Of a stretch of DNA of 64,000 nucleotides, positions 52,023 through 63,206 are shown one piece after another (the stretch's first letter is position 1; the number at the start of each line of letters is the position of its first letter). This DNA is from Mycolicibacterium hippocampi. Its GTDB lineage: Bacteria; Actinomycetota; Actinomycetes; Mycobacteriales; Mycobacteriaceae. The notes beneath the pieces are model-generated. The model searched no databases and was not told the DNA's origin. It saw only the letters and a program-made list of their open reading frames with translations. Position numbers and translations under genes: made by a program. The stretch lies in assembly GCF_010723735.1 (NCBI RefSeq), contig NZ_BLLB01000002.1:1178001-1242000 (forward strand). Direction: 5' to 3'.

Positions 52023-55000
52023 GCAGGCTGATCTTCGAGCATCGCAAACGGGTGTCGCCACCGGCCACCCGCAAGGGCACCATCACCATCGAGCCGCCGC
52101 CGGAGCTGCCGCGCGTGGTGCCGCCCTCACTGCTGCGCCGGGCGTTGCCCTACATGATCGTCATCCTGATCGTGGGCATGATCGTCGCCCTCGTCGCCAC
52201 CGGTCTGCGGTTGATCTCACCCACGATGCTGTTCTTCCCGTTCGTACTGCTGTTGGCGGCGACCGCGCTCTACCGCGGGTCGGACAACAAGATGCGCACC
52301 GAGGAGGTCGACGCCGAGCGCGCCGACTACCTGCGGTACCTGTCGGTGGTCCGCGACAACGTCCGCGCCCACGCCGACGAGCAGCGCGCATCGCTGCTGT
52401 GGTCTCATCCGGAACCCGTTGCGCTGGCGAGCATCCCGGGCACCCGCCGGCAGTGGGAGCGTGACCCGCGCGACCCGGATTTCCTGGTACTGCGTGCCGG
52501 GCTGCACGACCAGGCCCTCGATGCCACGCTTCGGGTCAAGGACACCGCCGACGAGATCGACCTGGAGCCGGTCTCCCACACCACGTTGCGGGGACTTCTC
52601 GACACCCAGCGCACCCTGCACGACGCCCCGACCGGCATCGACCTGACCAAGGTCTCCCGGGTGACGGTGCTCGGTGACGACGACGAGGTCGACGCCGCGC
52701 TGCGCGCCTGGCTCGCCCAGGCGATGACGTGGCATGACCCGTCGGTCCTGGGGATCGCCTTCGCCGGAACCGAACTGGAGGATGACGACTGGTCGTGGCT
52801 CAAGTGGCTGCCACACGTCGATGTGCCCGGGCAGGTCGACGGCGTCGGCCCGGCACGGTATCTGGCCACCGAGTCCTCGGCACTGCGCCGGCTTCTCGCG
52901 CCTGCGCTCGCCGATCGCGGACCGTTCTCCGTCGGCAGTGCGGCCAACACCAAGCACCTGCTCGTGGTGCTCAACGATCCCCGAGACGATTCAGGTGCCG
53001 CCGCCGACGAGTTGGTCGGGCGCGGTCTGGACGGCGTGACGGTGATCCACCGGACCATCAAAGAGCCCCACCGCGAACAGTATTCGGATCCGGAGCGGCC
53101 CATCCTGCGGATCGCCGACGGTGCGATCCGGCGTTGGCAGAACGGTGGCTGGAGCCCGTTCATCGACCGCGCCGACGGGTTGACGGCGCCGGACGCCAGA
53201 CACATCGCCCGCAGGCTGTCTCGATGGGACTCCAACCCCAGCCACGGCAGGTCCGCCAGCAGCGGCGGCGCGGCGTTCACCACGCTGCTCGGCATCCCCG
53301 ACGCCTCGGCGCTGGACGTCGCGGCGCTGTGGGCACCGCGGAACCGGGACGATGAGCTGCGGGTCCCGATCGGTGTGACGGCAACCGGCGAGCCGCTGTA
53401 CTTCGATCTCAAGGACGAAGCCGAGGGCGGCATGGGCCCGCACGGCCTGATGATCGGCATGACCGGGTCGGGGAAGTCGCAGACCCTGATGTCGATTTTG
53501 CTGGCACTGCTGACCACCCATTCGGCCGACCGGCTGATCGTCATCTATGCCGACTTCAAGGGCGAGGCCGGCGCGGACATCTTCCGGCACTTCCCCCAGG
53601 TCGTCGCCGTGATCTCGAACATGGCCGAGAAGCGGTCGCTGGCCGACAGATTCGCCGACACCCTGCGTGGTGAGGTGGCGCGGCGCGAACAGCTCCTGAA
53701 GGAGACCGGCCGCCGGGTGCAGGGCAGCGCGTTCAACTCGGTCACCGAGTACGAGAACGCGATCCACGAAGGCCACGACCTTCCCCCGCTGCCCACGCTG
53801 TTCGTCGTCGCCGACGAGTTCACCCTCATGCTCGCCGACCACCCCGAATACGCCGATCTGTTCGACTACGTGGCCCGCAAGGGACGGTCGTTCCGCATCC
53901 ACATCCTGTTCGCCTCGCAGACCCTCGACGTGGGCCGGATCAAGGACATCGACAAGAACACCTCCTACCGGATCGGTCTGAAGGTCGCCAGCCCGAGTGT
54001 GTCCCGCCAGATCATCGGCGTGGAGGACGCCTACCACATCGAGTCGGGCAGGAACCACAAAGGCGTCGGCTTCCTGGTGCCCGCCCCGGGCGCACTGCCG
54101 ATCAAGTTCCGCAGCACCTACGTCGACGGCATCTACGAACCGCCGCGGGTGGACCGGTCGATCGTCGTGCATGCGATCCCGCAACCGCAGTTGTTCAGCG
54201 CCGGCTGGGTGGATCCGGAGCCCGACACCGTCATCGTCTACGACGGTGCCGACGTCGAAGTCCTGCCTCCCCGCAAGCTGATCGCGACGATCGGCGATCA
54301 GCTGGCCCAGTACGGCCCGCACGCGCCGGCGCTGTGGCTGCCACCGCTGGAAGAGGAGATCCCGCTCGACGGTCTCCTCGAACGCGCCGGTGTCGGTCCC
54401 GGACAGTGGCGCTGGCCGCTGGGTGAGATCGACCGGCCCTTCGACATGCGGCGCGATCCGCTCGTCTTCGACGCCACCTCGGCCGCGGCCAACGTCGTGA
54501 TCCACGGCGGCCCGAAATCCGGCAAGTCGACGGCGCTGCAGACCTTCGTGCTGTCGGCGGCGGCGCTGCACGCACCGGGCGACGTCACGTTCTACTGCCT
54601 GGACTACGGCGGCGGACAGCTGCGTGGCCTGGAGGACCTGGCCCACGTGGGCAGCGTCGCCTCACCGCTGGAATCCGAACGGATCCGGCGGACCTTCGGT
54701 GAGCTCGAGCAGCTGCTGCGGGCCCGCCAGAAGCACGGTGCGACCACCCGCAACGCGGACTACCGCGACGGTTACGGCGAGGTGTTCCTGCTCATCGACA
54801 ACCTCTACGCCTTCAGCCGGGACAACACCGACACCTTCAACACCAGAAACCCGTTGCTGGCCAAGGTGACCGAGCTCGTCAACGCGGGACTCTCCTACGG
54901 CATCCACGTGGTGATCACCACGCCGAACTGGCTCGAGGTGCCGTTGGCGATGCGGGACGGGCTGGGGCTGCGCCTGGAGTTGCGGCTGCACGACTCGCAC

Positions 55001-56035
55001 GACAGCAACGTCCGGGTCGTGGGCGCGCTGCGCCGCCCCGCCGACTCAAGCGCCCTTCGCCGGCCCGCCGACAGTGTCCCCGTCGACCAGCCCGGACGCG
55101 GCCTCACGATGGCCGCCGAGCACTTCCTGTTCGCCTGTCCCACAACGGATTCCATCGCCGCACTGAACGCCCGGTACCCCGGCCGCAGCGCACCGCCGGT
55201 GCGGCTGCTGCCGACCGATCTGGGCCCCGAGGCGTTCGGCACGCTCTACCCGGCAACCGAACAGGTGGTCATCGGACAGCGGGAAGAGGATCTGGCCGCG
55301 GTCAGCGTGAACTTCGCCGACAACCCGCTGATGATGGTCTTCGGCGACTCGAAGACGGGCAAGACCACGCTGCTGCGGCACCTGATCCGCACCATCCGGG
55401 AGAACTCACGACCTGACCAGGTGGCGTTCACCGTGATCGACCGCCGACTGCAGCTCGTCGACGAGCCGATCTTCCCCGACAACGAGTACACGCCCAACAT
55501 CGACCGGATCACCCCGGCGATGCTCGGCTTGTCGGCACTGATCGAGAAACGCCGTCCCCCCGCGGGGATGAGCCCGCAGGAGCTGCGCGGGTGGTCGTAT
55601 CAGAACGGGAGCGGCAACCACATCCACTACCTGATCGTCGACGACGTCGATCAGATCCCGGACGGCCCGGCGGCCAGCGGACCCTATGTCGGACAACGGC
55701 CCTGGACCCCGTTGATCGGTCTGCTTGCCGAGGCTTCCGACCTGGGGCTGCGGGTGATCGTCACCGCCAGGGCAGCGGGTTCGGCGCACGCCGTGATGAC
55801 CGCCCCGCTGCTGCGGCGCCTCAACGACCTGCAGGCGACCACCCTGATGTTGTCGGGTAACCCGCAGGACAGCGGCAAGATCCGCGGACACAGGTTCGCC
55901 AGGTTGCCGGTGGGGCGCGGCATGCTGCTCGACGACGGTGACACCCCGGCTTTCGTCCAACTCGTCAACCCCCTTGCCGGGCAGTCGGCGACCGCCCGGT
56001 TCGGTGGAGCACACAGAGGAGAGGAGCACAGCTGA
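52019..56035 (+). CDS. eccC3: ESX-3 FtsK/SpoIIIE-type motor ATPase EccC3
   Basis: A 1338-residue undivided EccC with two N-terminal transmembrane helices (about 41-60 and 65-85) and three ATPase domains. The P-loops are GMTGSGKS (480-487), GGPKSGKS (830-837) and GDSKTGKT (1109-1116). Start is the GTG of the GTGA overlap with eccB3; upstream frame is not coding. Compared with my memory of M. tuberculosis EccC3, there is an extra nine-residue copy of ALRRPADSS at 55025-55078 in the second ATPase domain. It powers substrate transport and recognises EsxGH-type pairs. Confidence 0.95.
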   Translation: MSRLIFEHRKRVSPPATRKGTITIEPPPELPRVVPPSLLRRALPYMIVILIVGMIVALVATGLRLISPTMLFFPFVLLLAATALYRGSDNKMRTEEVDAERADYLRYLSVVRDNVRAHADEQRASLLWSHPEPVALASIPGTRRQWERDPRDPDFLVLRAGLHDQALDATLRVKDTADEIDLEPVSHTTLRGLLDTQRTLHDAPTGIDLTKVSRVTVLGDDDEVDAALRAWLAQAMTWHDPSVLGIAFAGTELEDDDWSWLKWLPHVDVPGQVDGVGPARYLATESSALRRLLAPALADRGPFSVGSAANTKHLLVVLNDPRDDSGAAADELVGRGLDGVTVIHRTIKEPHREQYSDPERPILRIADGAIRRWQNGGWSPFIDRADGLTAPDARHIARRLSRWDSNPSHGRSASSGGAAFTTLLGIPDASALDVAALWAPRNRDDELRVPIGVTATGEPLYFDLKDEAEGGMGPHGLMIGMTGSGKSQTLMSILLALLTTHSADRLIVIYADFKGEAGADIFRHFPQVVAVISNMAEKRSLADRFADTLRGEVARREQLLKETGRRVQGSAFNSVTEYENAIHEGHDLPPLPTLFVVADEFTLMLADHPEYADLFDYVARKGRSFRIHILFASQTLDVGRIKDIDKNTSYRIGLKVASPSVSRQIIGVEDAYHIESGRNHKGVGFLVPAPGALPIKFRSTYVDGIYEPPRVDRSIVVHAIPQPQLFSAGWVDPEPDTVIVYDGADVEVLPPRKLIATIGDQLAQYGPHAPALWLPPLEEEIPLDGLLERAGVGPGQWRWPLGEIDRPFDMRRDPLVFDATSAAANVVIHGGPKSGKSTALQTFVLSAAALHAPGDVTFYCLDYGGGQLRGLEDLAHVGSVASPLESERIRRTFGELEQLLRARQKHGATTRNADYRDGYGEVFLLIDNLYAFSRDNTDTFNTRNPLLAKVTELVNAGLSYGIHVVITTPNWLEVPLAMRDGLGLRLELRLHDSHDSNVRVVGALRRPADSSALRRPADSVPVDQPGRGLTMAAEHFLFACPTTDSIAALNARYPGRSAPPVRLLPTDLGPEAFGTLYPATEQVVIGQREEDLAAVSVNFADNPLMMVFGDSKTGKTTLLRHLIRTIRENSRPDQVAFTVIDRRLQLVDEPIFPDNEYTPNIDRITPAMLGLSALIEKRRPPAGMSPQELRGWSYQNGSGNHIHYLIVDDVDQIPDGPAASGPYVGQRPWTPLIGLLAEASDLGLRVIVTARAAGSAHAVMTAPLLRRLNDLQATTLMLSGNPQDSGKIRGHRFARLPVGRGMLLDDGDTPAFVQLVNPLAGQSATARFGGAHRGEEHS
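55025..55078 (+). repeat. 27-base tandem duplication inside eccC3
   Basis: Two adjacent 27-base units encode ALRRPADSS and ALRRPADSV. The DNA of the two units differs at several third positions, so the duplication is not recent, but the protein copies are nearly identical and in frame. It lengthens a loop in the second ATPase domain after DSNVRVVG. Confidence 0.6.
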
Positions 56036-56343
56036 TGACCCTGCGAGTAGTCCCGGAAGGCCTGACCGCGGCCAGCGCAGCCGTCGAAGCACTGGCCGCC
56101 CGGATGGCGGCCGTACACGCCGCGGCCGCACCGTTGGTGACCACCGTCGTACCACCGGCGGTCGATCCGGTGTCGCTGCAGACCGCGGCCGGGTTCAGCG
56201 CCCACGGGGCAGAGCACCAGACGCTGGCCGCCCACGGCGTCGAAGAACTCGGCCGTTCCGGCATCGGCGTCGGTGAATCCGCCGCCAGCTACGCCTCCGG
56301 AGACGCGATGGCCGCGTCCGCCTACATGATCGCCCGCGGCTGA
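56035..56343 (+). CDS. PE5: PE family protein PE5
   Basis: A 102-residue PE protein consisting only of the PE domain. The PE motif occurs at residues 8-9 (VVPEGL), and the C-terminal secretion motif YASGD fits YxxxD/E. It pairs with the following PPE protein; the ATG overlaps the eccC3 stop (TGATG). In ESX-3 the PE5-PPE4 pair is exported and is linked to mycobactin-mediated iron use. Confidence 0.92.
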   Translation: MTLRVVPEGLTAASAAVEALAARMAAVHAAAAPLVTTVVPPAVDPVSLQTAAGFSAHGAEHQTLAAHGVEELGRSGIGVGESAASYASGDAMAASAYMIARG

Positions 56344-56344
56344 T

Positions 56345-56410
56345 ATGACATCCCCCGTCGCTTCGCTCGCCCCGGCCATGACAGCCCCCGTCGCTTCGCT
56401 CGCCCCGGTG
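56345..56410 (+). repeat. 33-base tandem duplication at the start of PPE4
   Basis: Two copies of a 33-base unit starting ATGACA and then CCCCCGTCGCTTCGCTCG follow each other at 56345-56377 and 56378-56410, differing at only a few bases. Each encodes MT(S/A)PVASLAP(A/V), so both carry a start codon. It changes the normal MTAPVW PPE start into a longer leader. Confidence 0.75.
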
Positions 56411-57991
56411 TGGATGGCGCTCCCGCCCGAGGTGCACTCGGCGGCGCTGAGCAGCGGACCCGGCCCCGGGTCACTGTTGGCCGCGGCCGGGGCCTGGCAG
56501 TCGCTGAGCACCGAATACGTCGCCGCGGCAGCCGAACTCACCAATGTCCTCGGGGCCGTGCAGGCGGGCTCGTGGGAAGGTCCGAGCTCGGAGCAGTACG
56601 TCGCTGCACACACCCCTTATCTCGCCTGGCTGGCGCAGCAGAGCGCGAACAGCGCGGCCACCGCCGTGCAGCACGAGACCGCGGCGGCGGCGTACACGTC
56701 GGCGCTGGCGAGTATGCCGACGCTGCCGGAGCTGGCGCTCAACCACACCACCCACGCGGTGCTGGTGGCGACGAACTTCCTCGGCGTCAACACGATCCCG
56801 ATCGTGCTGAACGAGGCCGACTACGTCCGGATGTGGATTCAGGCGGCCACCACGATGAGTGCGTACCAGGCCGTGTCGGGTGCTGCCCTGGCCTCGACGC
56901 CCACGTCCACACCGGCCCCGTTCGTGCTGATCCCCGGTGTCGGTGAGACGGGCAGGGCGGCAGCCGACGTGATGAGCTCGGCGGCACAGGTGCAGGCAGC
57001 GGAGGCAGGTTCCGCGCTGAACATCGGCGACATCATCGCCGACCTGATCCGGGTGTACGGCGACATCCTGCGGTTCCTGTTCGAGCCGATCTTCAACTTC
57101 CTGCGGGATCCGATCGGCAACACCATCGCGCTGATCACCGACTTCTTCACCAACCCGGCGGCGGCGCTGGTGACGTGGGGCCCGTTCCTGCTGGCCGTTC
57201 TCTACCAGGCGGTCTCGTGGGTGGGCGCGTCGATCCTGTACCCGTCGCTGTTTCTGTTGCCGCTGGCGGCGATCACCCTCGGCATCATCGCGGGGGTCGC
57301 GCAGGAGCTGCTGAATCGGCTGCCGGAGCAGCCGGCGGACACGCCCGCTGAGGAACAGGTCCCGGCACAACCGGCCCCGGCGAACCGTAGCGACCCGCAG
57401 CCGCTGCCGGCGGCGGGGGTGGCCCCGGCGCCGACCGGAACCGCAGCGACGCCGGTGAACACGGTCAGCGCAGGCTCGGCCCCGGCAGCCGGCGCACCGG
57501 CGACCGCCGCGGCCCCGCTCGTTCCCTATGCGGTCGCCGCCCGGGACCCGGATGGGGGATTCTCACCGACCGTTCGCGACTCGACCGCAGCCAAAGCCCC
57601 TGCCGCCACCATCCCCGCCGCGGCGTCCGGGGTGGCGGCCTCGGCGGCCGAACGGCGCAAACGCAGGCGCCGGCAGAAGGAGGACATCAAGGGCCGCGGC
57701 TACGCCGACGCCTACATGGACTACGAAGACGATCCCGAGGAGGACGCACCACCGGCATCGACGCCGGACGTCAGCGCATCCTCGCGGGGTGCCGGAGCCA
57801 TGGGTTTCGCCGGCACGGTGACCAAAGGCTCCCAGGATGCTGCCGAAGCCACCGGCCTGACGACCCTGGCGGGGGACTCGTTCGGCGGTGGCCCCAAGAG
57901 CCCGATGTTGCCCGGCACCTGGGATCCGGCGTCCGGCGACGACACCGATACAGAAGATCACGACCACCACAACCGAAAGGAAAACCCATGA
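56345..57991 (+). CDS. PPE4: PPE family protein PPE4, PPE-PPW subfamily
   Basis: A 548-residue PPE protein. PPE motif ALPPEVHS is followed by the WxG motif AGSWEGP and the PPE domain to about residue 190. A hydrophobic middle ([41 protein letters not shown]) is followed by a Pro/Ala-rich linker and the C-terminal GFAGT and PMLPGTW motifs of the PPE-PPW subfamily. ATG 56345 and ATG 56378 are both possible because of the 33-base duplication; the typical start MTAPVW is split by it. Next to PE5, it should form a PE/PPE heterodimer recognised by EspG3. Confidence 0.92.
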   Translation: MTSPVASLAPAMTAPVASLAPVWMALPPEVHSAALSSGPGPGSLLAAAGAWQSLSTEYVAAAAELTNVLGAVQAGSWEGPSSEQYVAAHTPYLAWLAQQSANSAATAVQHETAAAAYTSALASMPTLPELALNHTTHAVLVATNFLGVNTIPIVLNEADYVRMWIQAATTMSAYQAVSGAALASTPTSTPAPFVLIPGVGETGRAAADVMSSAAQVQAAEAGSALNIGDIIADLIRVYGDILRFLFEPIFNFLRDPIGNTIALITDFFTNPAAALVTWGPFLLAVLYQAVSWVGASILYPSLFLLPLAAITLGIIAGVAQELLNRLPEQPADTPAEEQVPAQPAPANRSDPQPLPAAGVAPAPTGTAATPVNTVSAGSAPAAGAPATAAAPLVPYAVAARDPDGGFSPTVRDSTAAKAPAATIPAAASGVAASAAERRKRRRRQKEDIKGRGYADAYMDYEDDPEEDAPPASTPDVSASSRGAGAMGFAGTVTKGSQDAAEATGLTTLAGDSFGGGPKSPMLPGTWDPASGDDTDTEDHDHHNRKENP

Positions 57992-58281
57992 GTCTCTTGG
58001 ACGCTCACATTCCACAGCTCATCGCCTCGGAGAGCGCGTTCGGCACCAAGGCCGCGCTGATGCGGAGCACCATCGCCCAGGCCGAGCAGGCGGCGCAGTC
58101 GGCGCAGGCCTTCCACATGGGTGAATCCTCGGCCGCCTTCCAGGCGTCGCACGCGCGGTTCGTCGAGGTGTCGGCGAAGGTCAACGCGCTGCTCGACATC
58201 GCGCAGGCCAACATCGGCGACGCCGCAGGCTCGTACGTCGCCGAGGACGCCGCTGCCGCCAGCAACTACACCGGCATCTGA
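57988..58281 (+). CDS. esxG: ESX-3 secreted protein EsxG
   Basis: A 97-residue WXG100-family protein. [24 protein letters not shown] and [48 protein letters not shown] are almost the same as M. tuberculosis EsxG. The central turn has G-E-S rather than W-x-G, as is normal for EsxG. The tail motif YVAED (Y-x-x-x-D) is the secretion signal. Its ATG overlaps the PPE4 stop. It forms a heterodimer with EsxH. Confidence 0.96.
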   Translation: MSLLDAHIPQLIASESAFGTKAALMRSTIAQAEQAAQSAQAFHMGESSAAFQASHARFVEVSAKVNALLDIAQANIGDAAGSYVAEDAAAASNYTGI

Positions 58282-58313
58282 CCGGTTTTTCCACCTCGAC
58301 GAAAGGGACTTCG

Positions 58314-58601
58314 ATGTCGCAGATCATGTACAACTACCCGGCGATGATCGCCCACGCAGGCGAGATGTCCAGCTATGCAGGCGCATTGCACGCTGTGGGC
58401 GCCGACATCGCCAGCGAGCAGGCTGCCCTGCAGGGCGCCTGGCAGGGTGACACCGGCATGACCTACCAGGCCTGGCAGGCGCAGTGGAACGCCAGCCTGG
58501 AGGAGTTGGTCCGCGCCTACCGTGCCATGGCGAGCACCCACGAGATGAACACCACCTCGATGGCGGCGCGTGACCAGGCCGAAGGCGCCAAGTGGGGCTG
58601 A
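58314..58601 (+). CDS. esxH: ESX-3 secreted protein EsxH
   Basis: A 95-residue WXG100 protein with the WxG turn GAWQGD at 42-46. Length and sequence are close to M. tuberculosis EsxH. Zinc ligands His14, His76 and Glu77 are retained, but the reported fourth ligand at position 70 is Arg here (RAYRAM, where M. tuberculosis has RAYHAM). GAAAGGGA precedes the start. The EsxGH pair is the main ESX-3 substrate, needed for siderophore-dependent iron uptake. Confidence 0.95.
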   Translation: MSQIMYNYPAMIAHAGEMSSYAGALHAVGADIASEQAALQGAWQGDTGMTYQAWQAQWNASLEELVRAYRAMASTHEMNTTSMAARDQAEGAKWG

Positions 58602-58610
58602 TCGAGTCCA

Positions 58611-59480
58611 GTGCGCACTAATGCCGTCGAGCTGAGTGCTGAGGCGGCCTGGTTCATCGCCGACATCCTCGGCGCCGGAAGCTATCCGTGGGTGCTGGCC
58701 GTCACGCCGCCCTACAGTGACATGGCGCAGCGTGCGGAGTTCGAGAACGACCAGGTCGCCAGGCTTTCCCGTCTCGGCGTGATGACGGCTGACCGGGTGG
58801 TGGACCCGGCTGTGGCGCAGTGGATTCGGACGGTGTGCCGGCCGGTTCAGTGGCTCGAGCTCAGGTTCATCGCCGGCGGTGGCGCCATGTTGCGCGGGAT
58901 CGTCGCCCGCGACGACGCCGGTACCGTGGTGGCGCTGCGCAGCGGTGGGTTGATCACGTTCACGGCCATGGAGATCGACCACCCGCAAGCGTTGGTGCCG
59001 GTGCTGACGGCAGGCCTGTCGGGACGGCCGCCGGCACGCTTCGAGGAGTTCTCGTTGCCCGCGCGGGCCGGGGCCAAGGCCGACGAGCAGATCCGAGGCG
59101 GCGCCTCGGTGCGAGACATGCTGGACTACCTGGGGATCCCCTCGTCCGCGCGCCCTGTGGTGGTGGCCGCGTTCGAGGACTCCCGCACCTATGTGGAGAT
59201 CGTGGCGGGCCAGCACCGCGACGGACATCGGGTCAGCACCGACGTCGGTGTGAGCATCGTGGACACCTCGGTCGGCCGGGTCCTGGTCAGTCCCACCAAA
59301 GCATTTGACGGCGAGTGGATCTCGACATTCTCGCCCGGTGGGTCACTGGCGATCGCCGCCGCTATCGAGCGGTTGACGGGCGCCCTGCCCGACGGCCCGT
59401 GGTTCCCCGAGCACGCCGTCACCAGAGACTTCGACGAATACCCGCAGCAGAGAGAAGAGCAATGCCAGAGTCCGCTGTAA
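58611..59480 (+). CDS. espG3: ESX-3 cytosolic chaperone EspG3
   Basis: A 289-residue chaperone that binds PE/PPE pairs and keeps them soluble. Segments [93 protein letters not shown] and [27 protein letters not shown] track the M. tuberculosis protein. Start is GTG 58611. It overlaps eccD3 by 19 bases. It pairs with the PE5-PPE4 substrate of this same operon. Confidence 0.94.
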   Translation: MRTNAVELSAEAAWFIADILGAGSYPWVLAVTPPYSDMAQRAEFENDQVARLSRLGVMTADRVVDPAVAQWIRTVCRPVQWLELRFIAGGGAMLRGIVARDDAGTVVALRSGGLITFTAMEIDHPQALVPVLTAGLSGRPPARFEEFSLPARAGAKADEQIRGGASVRDMLDYLGIPSSARPVVVAAFEDSRTYVEIVAGQHRDGHRVSTDVGVSIVDTSVGRVLVSPTKAFDGEWISTFSPGGSLAIAAAIERLTGALPDGPWFPEHAVTRDFDEYPQQREEQCQSPL

Positions 59481-60916
59481 CTTCGCCCAACAACGCGGTG
59501 ATGCCGATCGTGCGCGTCGCCGTGTTCTCCGCCGCGGCGGGGGAGGACGGGACCGCCGACGGCAGCGGCCGCCTGACTGAGGTGGCACTACCCGCGGAAC
59601 TGCCCCTGCGGGAGGTCATCCCGGCGGTCCGACGCATCGTGTCCCCAGCCGAGGAGGCGGCGGATGCGGCAGAGCTGCTGAGCCTGGCGCCCGTCGGCGG
59701 TGCGCCGTTCAGCCTCGACGCCACCCTCAACACCGTGGGTGTGGTCGACGGCGACTTGCTGGCGCTGCAGCCGGTTCCGGTCGGTCCGCCGGCGCCACGC
59801 ATCGTGGAAGACATCGCCGATGCCGCGATGATCTTCTCCGCCGCCCGGGAAAAACCCTGGGGGGCCGGGCACATCCAACGCGGCGCTGCCCTGGCGGTCA
59901 TCGGCCTTATCCTGGTGACTACCGCGTTGGCTGTTGTGCACCGCGTTGTCACCGGCACCCCGGTCGGGTTGTTCGTGGTCAGTGGGGTGGCGGTGGCCGC
60001 GGTGCTGGGCGCACTGCTGAGCCGGACCCGTTCAGCGTGGCTGGCTACCGCGCTGGCAGCGACGGCACTGGCCCCGGTGGCCGCGGCGTTCGCGCTGGCC
60101 GTTCCGGGGGATTTCGGACCGTCCCACATTCTGCTCGCCGCGGCCGGCGTGGCGGCCTGGTCGATCATCAGCATCACCGTCGGCGAACGCGCCCTCGCGT
60201 TGTTCACCGCCGCCGCCGCCACCGCGCTCGGTGTGCTGCTGGCCGCCGCCGCGGCCGCGGTGTGGAACATCTCGCCGCTCGCTGTCGGATGCGGGCTGAT
60301 CGTGGTGGCACTGCTGATCACCGTGCAGGCCGCCCAGCTCTCGTCGCTGTGCGCGCGTCTGCCGGTGCCGGTCATCCCGGCCCCGGGCGATCCGACGCCG
60401 TCGGCACCACCGCTGCGGGTGCTCGAGGATCTACCGCGCCGTATCCGGGCCGGTGACTCGCACCAGACCGGCTTCATCGCCGCGGGCGTGCTGCTGGCCG
60501 TCATCGGCTCTGTCGCGGTGCTGTGGCCGGTCGTCGGCGGGGACGGTGAGGTGTCACCCTGGGCGTGGTACGTGGTGGTCGCGGTGGCACTGGGTGCGGC
60601 GCTGCGCGCCCGGGTATGGGACTCCGCGCCGTGCAAGGCGTGGCTCCTCGGGCATTCGTACCTGGTCACCACGGTCCTTCTGGCGATGTTCGCCGCCGCC
60701 GGGGATCATGCCGCGGCGTGGTGGGCGCTCGCCGTGCTCGCCGCGCTGGTCGCGGTCTGGGTGGTGGCGGCGCTCAACCCGCGGGTCGCCGAGCCGGACA
60801 CCTACTCGCTGCCGATGCGGCGACTGCTCGGCTTCGTCGCCTCGGCGTTCGACGCATCGTTGATCCCGGTGATGGCCTACCTGGTGGGGATCTTCGCATG
60901 GGTGCTGAATCGGTGA
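59462..60916 (+). CDS. eccD3: ESX-3 transmembrane component EccD3
   Basis: A 484-residue protein with an N-terminal ubiquitin-like domain ([43 protein letters not shown]) and about eleven transmembrane segments starting near residue 137 ([23 protein letters not shown]). It forms the bulk of the membrane-embedded ESX-3 channel. The ATG at 59462 overlaps espG3 by 19 bases; AGAGAAGAGCA precedes it. Length agrees with the M. tuberculosis homologue (about 472 aa). Confidence 0.95.
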   Translation: MPESAVTSPNNAVMPIVRVAVFSAAAGEDGTADGSGRLTEVALPAELPLREVIPAVRRIVSPAEEAADAAELLSLAPVGGAPFSLDATLNTVGVVDGDLLALQPVPVGPPAPRIVEDIADAAMIFSAAREKPWGAGHIQRGAALAVIGLILVTTALAVVHRVVTGTPVGLFVVSGVAVAAVLGALLSRTRSAWLATALAATALAPVAAAFALAVPGDFGPSHILLAAAGVAAWSIISITVGERALALFTAAAATALGVLLAAAAAAVWNISPLAVGCGLIVVALLITVQAAQLSSLCARLPVPVIPAPGDPTPSAPPLRVLEDLPRRIRAGDSHQTGFIAAGVLLAVIGSVAVLWPVVGGDGEVSPWAWYVVVAVALGAALRARVWDSAPCKAWLLGHSYLVTTVLLAMFAAAGDHAAAWWALAVLAALVAVWVVAALNPRVAEPDTYSLPMRRLLGFVASAFDASLIPVMAYLVGIFAWVLNR

Positions 60917-62283
60917 TCCGACGCGTAGGTGCCGTGACGGTGGTGACCGCGGCGGTCCTGGCGGTCAGCGGGCCGTCGGCCGGCGCGATCACCCCGCCCG
61001 AGGTCGACCCGGCGATGGCACCGCCGACCGGGAACGCCGGCCCGGTGCAGACCATGGCCCAGCGCAGCGAGTGCGTCACCAGCGGAGTCATCGCAGGCTC
61101 GGACCCTGGCGGCATCAGCCCGAACCTGCTGTCGCTGAACATCTCTGAAGCATGGAAGCACAGCAGAGGCGACGGTCAGCTGGTGGCGGTCATCGACACC
61201 GGCGTGACCCCCGGCCCGCGGCTGCCCGACGTCGCGGGCGGCGGTGATCTTGTCGAATCCACTGACGGTCTGACCGACTGCGACGGTCACGGGACGTTGG
61301 TGGCAGGACTGATCGCAGGGCAACCCGGCGCAGACGGCTTCTCCGGGGTGGCGCCGAATGCCCGGCTCATCTCGATCCGGCAGTCCTCGGCCCACTTCGC
61401 CGCCCGTGACCCCGGTGAGGATCCGGTTGTGGCGCAGGCCAACCGCGACGTCGCAACGCTGGCGCGTGCCGTGGTGCGCGCCGCCGATGCGGGAGCGCGG
61501 GTGATCAACATCTCCACGGTCACCTGCGTGCCGGCGAACAAGAACGTCGACCAGAGCGAACTGGGTGCGGCCCTGAGATACGCCGCCGTCGAGAAGGACG
61601 CGGTGATCGTCGCCGCGGCCGGGAACACCGGTGGCGGAACGGCCTGCGAATCCAACCCGCTGACCGACCCGGCCCGACCGTCCGACCCGCGCAACTGGGC
61701 GAGCGTGAACTCGGTGTCGATCCCGTCGTGGTGGCAGCCCTACGTGCTGTCGGTCGGCTCACTGACCACAGCGGGACAGCCGTCGCAGTTCACGATGGCG
61801 GGTCCGTGGCTGGGCATCGCTGCCCCTGGCGAGAACATCACCTCGGTCAGCAACGCTGCCGACGGCGGGTTGGCCAACGGCATGCCCGACAACGAGCAGG
61901 GGATGGCACCGATCAGCGGCACCGGCTACGCGGCCGCCTACGTGTCGGGGGTTGCGGCGTTGGTGCGCAGCAGATTCCCGGACCTCACGGCACAACAGGT
62001 GGTCGGTCGAATCAGCGGCACCGCCCACACCGGCGCCAGGTCACCGTCGAATCTGGTGGGCGCCGGCAGCATCGACCCGGTCGCGGCACTGACCTGGGTG
62101 GTGCCCGAGGGACCCGAGAGCATGGTCGACCCGGCCGCCGTCAGACAAATCCCCGCTCCGGTGCCGCCCGCCCCGGAAGATCCGACGCCCCGCGTGGTCG
62201 CATTCGCCGGAGCCGGAGTGCTGGCGGCACTCGTGCTCGCCGTGATCGTGGCGAGCGCAAAACGGAAGGACAACAACACATGA
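60913..62283 (+). CDS. mycP3: Mycosin MycP3, catalytic serine replaced by glycine
   Basis: A 456-residue subtilisin-like membrane-anchored protein of ESX-3: signal peptide (about 1-27), protease domain and C-terminal helix (VVAFAGAGVLAALVLAVIVASAKRK). Asp95 (AVIDTGV) and His126 (DCDGHGTLVAG) of the triad and the oxyanion AGN are intact, but the serine motif GTSYAA reads GTGYAA with Gly338 (codon GGC, 61924-61926). The protease is therefore predicted inactive. Mycosins are also needed structurally for complex stability, a role that could persist. GTG 60913 (overlap GTGA with eccD3) matches the usual N-terminus; ATG 60898 is possible. Confidence 0.92.
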   Translation: MIRRVGAVTVVTAAVLAVSGPSAGAITPPEVDPAMAPPTGNAGPVQTMAQRSECVTSGVIAGSDPGGISPNLLSLNISEAWKHSRGDGQLVAVIDTGVTPGPRLPDVAGGGDLVESTDGLTDCDGHGTLVAGLIAGQPGADGFSGVAPNARLISIRQSSAHFAARDPGEDPVVAQANRDVATLARAVVRAADAGARVINISTVTCVPANKNVDQSELGAALRYAAVEKDAVIVAAAGNTGGGTACESNPLTDPARPSDPRNWASVNSVSIPSWWQPYVLSVGSLTTAGQPSQFTMAGPWLGIAAPGENITSVSNAADGGLANGMPDNEQGMAPISGTGYAAAYVSGVAALVRSRFPDLTAQQVVGRISGTAHTGARSPSNLVGAGSIDPVAALTWVVPEGPESMVDPAAVRQIPAPVPPAPEDPTPRVVAFAGAGVLAALVLAVIVASAKRKDNNT

Positions 62284-63206
62284 CCGTCCGGATCACCCTG
62301 GCGCTGCTGTTCGTGATCCCGGCCGCCATGGCCTACCCCTGGCAGTCGGCCGCCGATCGCTGGCTTCTCGGGGCCGCGCTCGCCGTGGTCGCCGTGGTGT
62401 TCGCTTGGTGGCGCGGAATGTTCGTGACGACGATGGTCGTGCGTCGGATCGCCATGTTGCGCCGCCGAAATCACGCCGAGGGCAGCCACCAGGCCGGCGA
62501 GTTCGCCACCGTGGTGCTGCGTATCGAGTCACCGGAGGGTGCCGATCTCCCGCTGGAGCTGGTCGCCGGCTACCTCGACCGCTACGGCATCCGCTTCGAC
62601 AAGGTTCGGGTGACCAGCCGAGACGTCGAAGGTGCTCGAACCACGTGGGTCGGTCTGACCCTCGGGGCAGCGGACAACATCGCAGCACTGCGGGCGCGGT
62701 CCGGACGAATTCCACTGCACGACACCGTCGTGGTCGCGGCACGGCGGATGGCCGACCACCTCCGCGAGGCAGGCTGGGAGGTCGGTGTCGACGACACCGT
62801 CACCGGGGCGGCTCCGGTGCCGGCGCAGAGCAAGGAGACCTGGCGCGGTGTCACCGACGACCACGGCTATGTCGCCGCCTACCGGGTGGCCGTCGACGGC
62901 CAACTCGCCGACACGCTCGCCGCGGTCCGGGCGTCACAACCGTCCGAGATCTGGACAGCATTCGAATTGACTGGCAGCCCAAGCGCTCCCGGGCTGACTG
63001 CGGCGTGCGCGATCCGCACCGACGAGCGCCCGGGGGCCCGGGCATCGCTGCCCGGTCTGGAGCCCGAGCGCGGCCGGCACCGGCAGGCACTCGCGGCGTT
63101 GGCCCCCGATTCGGACAGGCGGTTGTCCGGGGCGCCCGTCCGGGTCTCGGCCGAGCTGTTGGCAGACCTTCGCTGGCCGGTCGGAGCAGCGCTCAGTCGA
63201 ACATGA
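62280..63206 (+). CDS. eccE3: ESX-3 membrane component EccE3
   Basis: A 308-residue protein with two N-terminal transmembrane segments (ITLALLFVIPAAMAYPWQ and WLLGAALAVVAVVFAWW) and a cytoplasmic/peripheral domain (EFATVVLRIESPEGADLPLELVAGYLDRYGIRFDKVRVTSRDVEGARTTWVGLTLG). It is the outermost part of the ESX-3 core. Its ATG overlaps the mycP3 stop (ATGA), closing the unbroken eccA3-eccE3 transcript. The last 14 bases overlap the convergent hydrolase gene. Confidence 0.93.
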   Translation: MTVRITLALLFVIPAAMAYPWQSAADRWLLGAALAVVAVVFAWWRGMFVTTMVVRRIAMLRRRNHAEGSHQAGEFATVVLRIESPEGADLPLELVAGYLDRYGIRFDKVRVTSRDVEGARTTWVGLTLGAADNIAALRARSGRIPLHDTVVVAARRMADHLREAGWEVGVDDTVTGAAPVPAQSKETWRGVTDDHGYVAAYRVAVDGQLADTLAAVRASQPSEIWTAFELTGSPSAPGLTAACAIRTDERPGARASLPGLEPERGRHRQALAALAPDSDRRLSGAPVRVSAELLADLRWPVGAALSRT

